A DNA stretch of 64,000 bases from Spirosoma sp. KCTC 42546 (GTDB taxonomy: Bacteria > Bacteroidota > Bacteroidia > Cytophagales > Spirosomataceae), in contig NZ_CP041360.1 in the NCBI RefSeq assembly GCF_006965485.1, positions 1,488,001 through 1,552,000 on the forward strand. Reading direction: 5' to 3'. Below the pieces are notes generated by a model. It was not told the DNA's origin, did not search any database, and saw only the letters and a program-made list of their open reading frames with translations. Of this stretch, positions 17,117 to 24,836 are shown piece after piece. The stretch's first letter is position 1, and the number at the start of each line of letters is the position of its first letter. The translations under genes were made by a program, and so were the position numbers.

Positions 17117-17656
17117 TTGAAAAAAGTAGTTTCCATCGGTCTCTTTGCGCTACTCGCCTATCACACGCTGGCTTACGTGCTGGTGTTTGTGGGCTCCTGG
17201 TGGCAGGAAGAACATGACCTTTCGGAACGACTTTCTGTTTATCGGTCGGTTGATAGCATCGTCGAATTTGAGATTCCCCTCAAAGATAAACTCGATGAAA
17301 GTACCATTGCCCGCACAACCTCAGATGGGTTCAGCTATCATGGGCATTATTACTCCATCGTGAGCATTGAGGTTCGTGATAATATGCTTCACATTGCTGG
17401 TCTGGAATCGCAAAGTCGTTCATTCTGGCAGGGGGATTTACTTTCGTTCCTGAATAAGCACGTTGCTGGTGCTACCGATTCGCACGAAAAGGCAACTAAG
17501 TTTTTGAAGTTTCTGCTAAAAGAATATCCGGTTAATCCGCGATCTGTTTTTTGTTTTCTTACCCCCAGCTGGCGCGAAGCCATTCGTATTCCCGAACAAC
17601 TGTTCGTACTTGCAGCCCGCGCCCTGCCCGTTCATTCGCCCCCTCCCGAAGCCTGA
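17117..17656 (+). CDS. Membrane-anchored protein of unknown function
   Basis: The 179-residue protein starts with TTG at 17117. The sequence MKKVVSIGLFALLAYHTLAYVLVFVGSWW forms one N-terminal membrane segment. The remainder is a soluble domain with VEFEIPLKDKL, SYHGHYYSIVSIEVRDNMLHIAG and a Pro-rich end (HSPPPEA). No family recognised. No ATG in the same frame would keep the membrane segment intact, which supports the TTG start. It precedes the outer-membrane/haloperoxidase cluster on the same strand, but a 325-bp gap separates them. Confidence 0.6.
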   Translation: MKKVVSIGLFALLAYHTLAYVLVFVGSWWQEEHDLSERLSVYRSVDSIVEFEIPLKDKLDESTIARTTSDGFSYHGHYYSIVSIEVRDNMLHIAGLESQSRSFWQGDLLSFLNKHVAGATDSHEKATKFLKFLLKEYPVNPRSVFCFLTPSWREAIRIPEQLFVLAARALPVHSPPPEA

Positions 17657-17981
17657 GGTGAATTTCCTTCTATCGCGTTCAAGACCTGTTTGCAGTAGTT
17701 TTGCTGGCTATATTGTCATGCCATGTCGCATGAGCAACGTGTATTTGTTGGCTCACTGATCGACTGGTCGTGTCAATACCAATAAGCTACGGACTGCTAA
17801 AAATGGTATCGCCAACCCAATTCCTGGGTATTCCGGCTACGCGATTGTGCGACCTTTTCTATCCAGATAAGCTGATTTATGATTTCTGTTTGTAGACCTA
17901 CAAACAGGGCATCTGCTTGGCTACTGTTAGGACCGGTCGTGCGAGAAAGCATTCATTTTCCATCTCAGACATTCGTCAATC
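17657..17981. other. 325-bp non-coding gap ahead of the haloperoxidase cluster
   Basis: No convincing coding sequence is seen. The gap contains one clear palindrome (17886-17907), listed separately. The rest shows no obvious TAnnTTTG box or hairpin. It probably holds the promoter and control region of the cluster that begins at 17982. Confidence 0.5.
17886..17907. promoter_or_regulatory. Operator-like palindrome upstream of the cluster
   Basis: CTGTTTGTAG (17886-17895) and CTACAAACAG (17898-17907) are exact complements with a 2-nt spacer, 74 nt upstream of the first barrel gene. The compact dyad without a T-run looks more like a dimeric repressor site than a terminator. No regulator gene is adjacent, so the cognate protein is unknown. 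Confidence 0.5.
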
Positions 17982-19097
17982 ATGAAATTAATCTCTACTA
18001 TCGGTTTAGCGATAGCGTATATACTTGTTTCCAACACAACAACATCGGCACAAGGTTGTGTGGCGGTTCGGCACATGAGCTGCGCAGCGCCAGCAGGTTC
18101 TGCCGATTATTTCAAACAACGTAATGGCCACTGGCAGGTGTCGGCGGGCTATCGGTTCTTTCGTTCCTACAAGCACTTTGTGGGCGATGTAGAGCAGAAA
18201 CAACGTGTTGAACAAGGCACCAATGTGATTAACGTTTCGCATGCTATCGATCTGGGCATCACTTATATGGTGAACCAGCGGCTGTCGTTTTCGGTCAACC
18301 TACCGATCCAGTACTACGACCGCTCATCCCTCTACGAACATTACGGCAATACCGTTGCGCAAAATCCCCAACAGAAACGGTTTGATACCGGCTCGGAGGG
18401 CATTGGTGATCTACGTATTTCTGGAAGTTACTGGCTTGTTAATCCAGTCAAACTGCCTAAAGCTAACCTGGCTGTTGGGTTGGGTGTAAAACTACCAACG
18501 GGTAAGTATGATGTGACCGACGATTTCCACAAACTGACGAAAGAAGGCATAGACTATACGATTAATAAACCCGTAGATCAGTCTATTCAGCTTGGTGATG
18601 GCGGTGTAGGGGCCAGTATTGAACTGCAAGGCTACGCGTCGATCACCAAAACGCTGACAGCTTATGCCAATGGTTTCTACCTGTTCAATCCAAAGGAAAC
18701 GAATAGTACAGTACGTAGCCCAGAAGCCACTACGATTGACCTTGTTACTGGCACCTTCTCGGTAGCCGACCAGTTTGCGGCTCGTATTGGTCTTAGCCAG
18801 TCGATCAAAGCTGTTCCGGGTTTGGCGGTTATGTTGGGTGGTCGCGTTGAGGGTGTTCCAGCTATTGATGCCTTTGGCGGCAGCTCAGGTTTCCGTCGGC
18901 CGGGGTACATCGTATCGGTTGAGCCGGGTTTGTCGTACATGCGCCACAAAACCTCAATTGCGGCTTCGGTACCGGTGGCTATTTATCGCAACCGGATCAA
19001 GAGCTATGCCGATCGGCTGGACCCACTGGGTGTAAAACAGGGCGACGCAGCCTTCGCCGACTATCTGGTTTCGGTTAGTTTATCGCGTTGGTTTTAA
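17982..19097 (+). CDS. Outer-membrane beta-barrel protein, first gene of the cluster
   Basis: The 371-residue protein has a signal peptide ending at STSAQ-like TTTSAQ, then GCVAVRHMSCAAP with two Cys near the mature N-terminus. The body is built of amphipathic strands (WQVSAGYRFFRSY, LSFSVNLPIQYYD, NLAVGLGVKLPTGKYD), closing with DYLVSVSLSRWF, a C-terminal aromatic barrel signal. It resembles the channel/transporter barrels often annotated as phenol-degradation MetA-like or neuromedin U-like. Here it precedes a TonB receptor, suggesting passage of a small solute. The solute is unknown. Confidence 0.75.
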   Translation: MKLISTIGLAIAYILVSNTTTSAQGCVAVRHMSCAAPAGSADYFKQRNGHWQVSAGYRFFRSYKHFVGDVEQKQRVEQGTNVINVSHAIDLGITYMVNQRLSFSVNLPIQYYDRSSLYEHYGNTVAQNPQQKRFDTGSEGIGDLRISGSYWLVNPVKLPKANLAVGLGVKLPTGKYDVTDDFHKLTKEGIDYTINKPVDQSIQLGDGGVGASIELQGYASITKTLTAYANGFYLFNPKETNSTVRSPEATTIDLVTGTFSVADQFAARIGLSQSIKAVPGLAVMLGGRVEGVPAIDAFGGSSGFRRPGYIVSVEPGLSYMRHKTSIAASVPVAIYRNRIKSYADRLDPLGVKQGDAAFADYLVSVSLSRWF

Positions 19098-19134
19098 GTC
19101 GATTCCGGCACTTTGTAGCACCAGGCTAGCTTCC

Positions 19135-19193
19135 GTCGACTCTTTGGATTCTTTTGTCTGCACATAATCAGCAAGAGAATCTAAAGAATCGAC
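19135..19193. repeat. GATTCT-type inverted repeat
   Basis: The left part (19135-19160, including CTTTGGATTCTTTTG) and right part (19169-19193, AGAATCTAAAGAATCGAC) are imperfect complements. The same GATTCT unit recurs at about 12955-12987 and 31157-31223. The element sits after a barrel gene and before the TonB receptor gene. Confidence 0.6.
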
Positions 19194-19307
19194 AGAATCA
19201 AAAGAAGCTAACTGGGAAGACTGCTAGTAAGTGTAAATCCTTCTCCAGTCGTCTTATAGGTTGTCTCCGGTAGCGAGATACTTTATCACGCTGTTTTAAT
19301 CCTAAGT

Positions 19308-21527
19308 ATGAAACGTATTCAATCAGTGCTATGCATGATCGGTCTAACTCTGGGCCTGGCTGGGAATTTGGTTGCCCAAACGCTAAACCAGAAAACAACT
19401 TCCCAACAGCAGTTGGTCGACTCGCTGCCAACGCAAACGCTGAATCAGGTAACGGTAAAAGGGGCTCGTTCGGTTATTGTTGAGTCGTTGCCCAACGTGT
19501 ATGGTACGTATCTGATGGGGGGTAAGCGTAGTGAAGCGATCCGGTTGTCGGAAATAGATGCCAATGTGGCGGAGAAAACACCCCGGCAGGTATTTGCTCG
19601 AATTCCTGGCGTATTTGTCTACGATATGGACGGTACCGGCAATCAGATCAACATTGCTACGCGAGGCCTGGACCCACACCGGTCGTGGGAAAATAACATC
19701 CGGCAGAATAGCGTCATTACCAATTCAGATATGTACGGGTACCCTGCCAGTCATTATTCACCTCCGATGGAAAGCATCGATCGGGTTGAGCTGGTGCGTG
19801 GTACGGCTTCGTTGCAATATGGTGCCCAGTTTGGTGGTATGCTCAATTATGTGACCAAACAGGCCGACAGCACACGTCGGTTTGGCTTTGAGACGGTTAA
19901 CTCGGTGGGCGCTTATGGACTACGAAGTTCCTACAATGCCATTGGTGGCCGAATTGGTAAGTGGACCTACTATGCGTATTACTATCGTCGGCATTCGGAT
20001 GGATACCGGGAAAATAGTAATTCAAATGCCGAAGCTCAGTTTGGACGCCTACAGTATCAGGCAACACAACGTTTGAGCTTCACCGCCGAATTTGGCCGGT
20101 CGGCTTATACGTATCAGATTCCGGGGCCGCTCACCGATGCTATGTTTGCTCAGGACCCTCGTCAATCGACCCGCAGCCGCAACTATTTCAACCCGGATAT
20201 TTACATCCCGTCGCTGAAGGCGGACTGGCAACTATCAGATCGGACGCGTTTGCTCTGGACGGTTTCGGCTGTGTTGGGTGCTCGGAATAGTGTACAACTC
20301 GATGCATTTGCGACTGTTCCCGATACCATTAATCACGTAACGGGACAGTACAAGGCCCGCCAGGTGGATATTGACAACTTCAATAGCTATACCTCCGAAA
20401 CCCGCTTACTGCATCGCTATAAACTGGGTACCATTGGGGGCGTACTGGCAGCGGGCGTCCAACTGATCAGCACTGATCTACACCGACGGCAATTGGGAGT
20501 TGGTACAACCGCCAGCGATTACGATCTCACCCTGACCAGCCCGTTTAAGCGTGACCTACATTTTCGGACGAACAACATTGCCATTTTTGTCGAGAATCAG
20601 TTTCACCTGACCGATCGGTTAATGGTGTCGCCGGGTATTCGGATTGAGAATGGCAAGACCGAAATGCGGGGTACTATTTCGTATTACGATCCAGGTAATC
20701 TCCCAACGGATATTAGCCACCATTTTGCGCTGTTGGGCATCAATGGTCAGTATCGAGTGAACGATGCGGTTAAAATCTACGGAGGTTGGTCGCAGGCGTA
20801 TCGTCCGGTTGTCTTTAAGGACATCATTCCAACATCGGTGTACGAACGGATCGACAAAAGCCTCAAAGATGCCTATGGCTACAATGCCGAAATCGGGGTG
20901 GATGGTCACTGGCAGGGATTGCACCTGAACGTGACAGTGTTTGACTTGCTGTACCGAAATCGGCTGGGAACGCTGCTGTTGACCAATGCAGATGGGTCGA
21001 ACTACGTTTTTCGCACCAACATTGGCGACAGCCGGAGCACGGGGGTAGAAGCTCTGCTTGAAGCGCAGTTACTTCGTACTGATAAGTTCTTGCTTAGTGG
21101 CTTTACGTCGACGGCTTTCAACAATGCCCGTTACATCAATGGCGTTGTTGCGGCCGGAACTGAGAATCGGAACGTGACGGGGCATCAGGTTGAGTCGGCA
21201 CCGCGCTGGACTACCCGAAACGGCCTGACAGCTCGTTACGGAACCGCCAGCCTGACGCTACAATACAGCTACGTAAGCCAAACCTTCTCCGACGCGCTAA
21301 ACACGGCTGTTCCTTCGGCCAATGGGGCTATTGGGCCAGTACCCGCCTATAGCCTGTGGGATCTGAACGGCACCTGGCGAATTAAAAAGTCGCTGACCAT
21401 CCGGGGCAGTGTCAATAACCTATTGAACCAGCAGTACTTCACCAAACGCCCTACATTTTACCCCGGTCCGGGTGTGTGGCCATCTGATGGCCGAAGCGCC
21501 GTGCTGACAGTGGGCCTTACTATTTAA
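19308..21527 (+). CDS. TonB-dependent receptor (FecA-like)
   Basis: The 739-residue protein has a signal peptide (LGLAGNLVAQ). A plug domain follows: LNQVTVKGAR, TPRQVFARIPGVFVYDMDGTGNQINIATRGLDPHRSWE, ESIDRVELVRGTASLQYGAQFGGMLNYVTK. The long 22-strand barrel ends with SAVLTVGLTI. The plug resembles ferric-citrate type receptors rather than SusC proteins; there is no carboxypeptidase-like domain or SusD partner. It takes up a scarce ligand, often an iron or metal chelate, using TonB energy. It is followed 30 bp later by a barrel gene in the same operon. Confidence 0.9.
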   Translation: MKRIQSVLCMIGLTLGLAGNLVAQTLNQKTTSQQQLVDSLPTQTLNQVTVKGARSVIVESLPNVYGTYLMGGKRSEAIRLSEIDANVAEKTPRQVFARIPGVFVYDMDGTGNQINIATRGLDPHRSWENNIRQNSVITNSDMYGYPASHYSPPMESIDRVELVRGTASLQYGAQFGGMLNYVTKQADSTRRFGFETVNSVGAYGLRSSYNAIGGRIGKWTYYAYYYRRHSDGYRENSNSNAEAQFGRLQYQATQRLSFTAEFGRSAYTYQIPGPLTDAMFAQDPRQSTRSRNYFNPDIYIPSLKADWQLSDRTRLLWTVSAVLGARNSVQLDAFATVPDTINHVTGQYKARQVDIDNFNSYTSETRLLHRYKLGTIGGVLAAGVQLISTDLHRRQLGVGTTASDYDLTLTSPFKRDLHFRTNNIAIFVENQFHLTDRLMVSPGIRIENGKTEMRGTISYYDPGNLPTDISHHFALLGINGQYRVNDAVKIYGGWSQAYRPVVFKDIIPTSVYERIDKSLKDAYGYNAEIGVDGHWQGLHLNVTVFDLLYRNRLGTLLLTNADGSNYVFRTNIGDSRSTGVEALLEAQLLRTDKFLLSGFTSTAFNNARYINGVVAAGTENRNVTGHQVESAPRWTTRNGLTARYGTASLTLQYSYVSQTFSDALNTAVPSANGAIGPVPAYSLWDLNGTWRIKKSLTIRGSVNNLLNQQYFTKRPTFYPGPGVWPSDGRSAVLTVGLTI

Positions 21528-21557
21528 ATGTCCATCGTACCAACTTATAATTAACTA

Positions 21558-22454
21558 ATGAAAACAAGTTTAAAATGCCTGCTCATCGTGTCTCTGCTGT
21601 CGCCGTTTGCGGCCCAGGCACAGATGCCGAATGATGCGATCTACATGGGTAAAAACCAGCTATGTACCGCCGTCATGTACGGCCATAGTTCCTGGAATCA
21701 GTATTGGGAGAATACACTCAAACGAGAGAACCTGAACATTGGCACGCAAACAACGCAGAGTGTCATGATTATGCCTGCCTTTGGGATCAGCAAGCGGGTC
21801 AATGTGATTATGAGCCTGCCGTACGTTTGGACGAGCAACAGCGCGGGTAACCTGATGGGCCAGCATGGCGTTCAGGACCTATCGGCCTGGTTGAAAGTGA
21901 AAGCCGTGCAGACTGGTGGTTTTTCACTCAATGCTATTGTGGGTGGGTCGATTCCGGTGGGCAACTACGTAGCCAGCTTTATGCCGATGTCTATCGGTAT
22001 GCAATGCCGTACGTTCACAGGACGGTTACTGGCCAATTATAAAGAGAAAAGAACGGGTCTGTACCTCACAGCCTATGGCAGCTACGGCTGGCGGAGTAAT
22101 AGCAAGATAGACCAGGACGCCTATCAGGCCGACGACCGGGTGTACAACACCAACCAGGTTAAGGTACCTAACACGTACGATGCTGCGGTTAAGTTAGGTG
22201 TGTTGCGTAAGGGATGGCAAACCGAAGTATGGGCCGAGCGTGTAGCTTGCCTAAGTGGCGATAATATTCGCCGGAACGATATGCCGTATCTAACCAACAA
22301 CATGCAGGCTACGTCGGTAGGTTGGTATGGTAAAGTGCAACCCAAAAATATTGGCGTAAATGCCCGTATCGGCTACGTTGTCGATGGGCTAAATGTTGGC
22401 CAAAGCACCAGCTATACCGTTGGTCTGCTGTATCAAATTAATTTCAAGAAGTAA
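21558..22454 (+). CDS. Outer-membrane beta-barrel protein (paralog of 33205-34122)
   Basis: The 298-residue protein has a signal peptide ending PFAAQAQ. Its amphipathic strands include TTQSVMIMPAFGISKRVNVIMSLPYVWT, GGFSLNAIVGGSIPVGNYV and the end TSYTVGLLYQINFKK. It aligns along its length with the barrel at 33205-34122 (for example VIMSLPYVWTSNSAGNL against LIVSAPYVRTQASAGYF). Each barrel precedes a haloperoxidase-family lipoprotein, so a barrel-plus-enzyme module appears twice. It is likely an outer-membrane channel for the enzyme's substrate or product (inference). Confidence 0.75.
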   Translation: MKTSLKCLLIVSLLSPFAAQAQMPNDAIYMGKNQLCTAVMYGHSSWNQYWENTLKRENLNIGTQTTQSVMIMPAFGISKRVNVIMSLPYVWTSNSAGNLMGQHGVQDLSAWLKVKAVQTGGFSLNAIVGGSIPVGNYVASFMPMSIGMQCRTFTGRLLANYKEKRTGLYLTAYGSYGWRSNSKIDQDAYQADDRVYNTNQVKVPNTYDAAVKLGVLRKGWQTEVWAERVACLSGDNIRRNDMPYLTNNMQATSVGWYGKVQPKNIGVNARIGYVVDGLNVGQSTSYTVGLLYQINFKK

Positions 22455-22472
22455 GCGCCCATACATAGCATC

Positions 22473-24020
22473 ATGAAAAAGTATAATCGAATTCTTGCAA
22501 TTGGCAGCGTTATCGCAGGCTTGTCTGTTGCTTTTGTTTCGTGTGATAAAAGTATTTCAGAACCACAGCGCGTAGGCTATACGCCCGCGAGTGTCGATGA
22601 TAAAGCGGGTACCTGGAAAACCTACGTGCTGACCGCGCCTACCGATGTAACAGTGGCTATACCAGCCTCAACATCGTCGGCAGCGTATCAGGCTGAACTA
22701 ACTGACCTCAAATCGAAATCGGCGAGTTTAACGCAGGATCAGCAGGAAGCCGTTGTGTATTGGGGCACGGGTGCCGTGTATCGCTGGAATGAGATTGCCC
22801 GCGAATTATGCGCCCGTTATAACATACCGCCCGCGTCAAACGCCGATGGTAAATATCCGGTACCTGATGCCGCTAACCCACTGGCTGATCCCAAATTCCC
22901 GTTTGCGAATCCACCCTATGCCTCCCGTGCGCTCGCTTACCTAAGCGTGGCTCAATACGATGCGCTGGTGGCGGCCTGGAGTTACAAATACAAGTTTAAC
23001 CGGGTAGCTCCATCGAAAGTAGATGCTACTGTACGGGTGGCACTGCCGACGTCATCTCTGCCTGCTTATCCGTCGGAAGATGCCGTTGTGGCAGCCGCTT
23101 CGGCTGTGGTTTTAAAAGCAATGTTCCCCGGCGAAGTTCCCTTCATAGATGCTAAACTGGCTGAACATCAGAACAGCCGCTTATGGGCGGGAATGAATGT
23201 AGCGAGCGATCTCAGTGCGGGCGTTGATTTAGGTAATCAGGCTGCTGCTAAAGTAATGGCGCGCGCTAAAACGGATGGTATGAGTGCCGCTAATAACCAG
23301 GCTGTAACGGCGGGTATGATTCAGGCCGCTAAAGAACGTGGCCTTACCGAAGTCTGGGTGAGTCAGGAAAGTCCAGCGCGCCCACCAATGTTACCGAATT
23401 TTGGTGCCGTATCGACCTGGAATTTTGATAAAGCAACCTTAGTTCAATTGCGCCCCGGTCCGCCACCCGCGCTCAATGATGCTACTTATCAGAAAGACAT
23501 GGATGAGCTGAAACAGATCAACAAAAGCCAAAGTCGCGAACAGGCCCGTGTTGCCAATTATTGGTCCGATGGCGCTGGTAGCTATACACCACCCGGACAC
23601 TGGCATCGCACGGCGGCCAATGCTGCCAATGAAGCTAAATACAGCGAGGTGCGCATGGCCCGGACGCTGGCGCTGGTAGGCACTGCCCTGGAGGATGCCG
23701 CCGTTGGTTGCTGGGACGCCAAGTACTACTACTACTATCCACGTCCACAACAGTTTGGGATGAAAACATCCGTTGGGTTACCAAATTTCCCGTCTTACCC
23801 GTCAGGGCACTCCACTTTTTCAGCCGCAGCTGCAACGGTGCTAAGTGCTATTTTCCCCGACAAAGCGAAGGATTTTGAAAACGAAGCAGCAGAGGCATCT
23901 TTATCACGAGTATATGGCCTGATCCACTATCGATTCGATTCGAATGGTGGCCTGGAGCATGGCAAGAAGATTGGTGCCTATGCTATCGCACGCGCTAAAG
24001 CTGATGGGTCGGGACTATAG
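22473..24020 (+). CDS. Vanadium haloperoxidase/PAP2-superfamily lipoprotein, copy 1
   Basis: The 515-residue protein has a lipoprotein signal (SVAFVSC). All three active-site motifs of the superfamily are near the C-terminus: KYYYYYPRP (about 416), YPSGHSTFS (about 443) and SRVYGLIHYRFD (about 478). These bind vanadate or phosphate, with His as nucleophile. The N-terminal half contains a decayed copy of the same motifs (KYKFNR, AYPSEDAVV, SRLWAGMN), evidence of internal duplication. Possible activities are halide oxidation with peroxide or acid phosphatase; sequence does not decide. It lies 18 bp after a barrel gene and 92 bp before an AhpD-like gene. Confidence 0.87.
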   Translation: MKKYNRILAIGSVIAGLSVAFVSCDKSISEPQRVGYTPASVDDKAGTWKTYVLTAPTDVTVAIPASTSSAAYQAELTDLKSKSASLTQDQQEAVVYWGTGAVYRWNEIARELCARYNIPPASNADGKYPVPDAANPLADPKFPFANPPYASRALAYLSVAQYDALVAAWSYKYKFNRVAPSKVDATVRVALPTSSLPAYPSEDAVVAAASAVVLKAMFPGEVPFIDAKLAEHQNSRLWAGMNVASDLSAGVDLGNQAAAKVMARAKTDGMSAANNQAVTAGMIQAAKERGLTEVWVSQESPARPPMLPNFGAVSTWNFDKATLVQLRPGPPPALNDATYQKDMDELKQINKSQSREQARVANYWSDGAGSYTPPGHWHRTAANAANEAKYSEVRMARTLALVGTALEDAAVGCWDAKYYYYYPRPQQFGMKTSVGLPNFPSYPSGHSTFSAAAATVLSAIFPDKAKDFENEAAEASLSRVYGLIHYRFDSNGGLEHGKKIGAYAIARAKADGSGL

Positions 24021-24022
24021 TT

Positions 24023-24100
24023 TAATGGTTAATGAATAATGGATAATGTAAAATAACCTGTCCCAGCCATCCTACATTATCCATTATTCATTAACCATTA
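24023..24100. repeat. Gene-junction palindrome, 28-bp perfect arms, 7-nt units
   Basis: Arms at 24023-24050 and 24073-24100 are exact complements with a 22-nt loop. Each arm is four degenerate 7-nt units of TAATGNN. The left arm begins 3 nt after the haloperoxidase stop; the right arm ends 12 nt before the AhpD start. Confidence 0.85.
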
Positions 24101-24112
24101 TCTATTCAAAAT

Positions 24113-24673
24113 ATGCCACATATCCCATTACCAGAGCAGTTACCGGGTATTACAGGCCTGCTCGAATATCGGTTAGATACTGCTGCGCCCATTCGTGAAC
24201 TCACGCAGCTCTTGTTGCGGGGTGAGTCAACGCTGTCGCAGGGCGAACGGGAACTGATTGCTGCCTTGGTATCGTCGCGGAACTGTACCAACTTCTGCGA
24301 GGCAGCCCATACGAAAGCGGCAGATATATTATTAGGTGACGATGAAACGGCTCGTGCGGTGAAATACGACATTGAAACGGCACCCGTCAGCGAGAAAATG
24401 AAGGCACTCCTCCAGATTGCCGTGCTTACGCAGCAAAATGGCAGAGACGTATCGCCCGAAGCAGTTGCCCGTGCTCGCGAAGCCAGTGCCACTGATCGCG
24501 AGATTCACGATACGGTGCTGATTGCTGCCTTGTTCTGCTTATACAATAAGTATGTGGATGGGATGGCAACCGTAGCGCCCACCGATCCGGCATTTTACCA
24601 GATGCTGGGCGAGCGAATTACAGGACGAGGGTATGTCCGTCCACCGGGCGGGTATCAAACGCAAACACATTAA
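24113..24673 (+). CDS. AhpD-like (carboxymuconolactone decarboxylase family) protein, copy 1
   Basis: The 186-residue all-helical protein is of the peroxidase-related AhpD/CMD family: GERELIAALVSSRNCTNFCEAAH, KALLQIAVL, DREIHDTVLIAALFCLYNKYVDG. AhpD enzymes use Glu...CxxCxxxH. Here Glu47, Cys62 and His66 align, but the first Cys sits at 58, one position early (CxxxC), so the dithiol geometry is altered. Copies at 28957 and 31260 share the MPHIxLP opening and the IHDTVLIAA block. It is probably cytoplasmic because no signal peptide is present. It follows the first haloperoxidase-family gene. Confidence 0.85.
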   Translation: MPHIPLPEQLPGITGLLEYRLDTAAPIRELTQLLLRGESTLSQGERELIAALVSSRNCTNFCEAAHTKAADILLGDDETARAVKYDIETAPVSEKMKALLQIAVLTQQNGRDVSPEAVARAREASATDREIHDTVLIAALFCLYNKYVDGMATVAPTDPAFYQMLGERITGRGYVRPPGGYQTQTH

Positions 24674-24746
24674 CCGGCTGACAGGGATTTAATCCATTGA
24701 TCGTGAGGCTCAAGTAGCCAAACGGCGCATCGAGAAACAAACCAAT

Positions 24747-24779
24747 TTCACCGACTTACGGGAATTTAATTCACCGACT
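24747..24779. promoter_or_regulatory. Direct repeat upstream of the second TonB receptor
   Basis: TTCACCGACT occurs at 24747-24756 and again at 24770-24779, 23 nt apart (about two helical turns), 58-90 nt before the receptor start. The spacing suits a regulator bound to one DNA face, but no binding protein is known. Confidence 0.35.
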
Positions 24780-24836
24780 GAAAACAAGCGTTTTTTGGTC
24801 GGCCTACCTCATCATTTGCTTTTTTTCTGAACAGAT

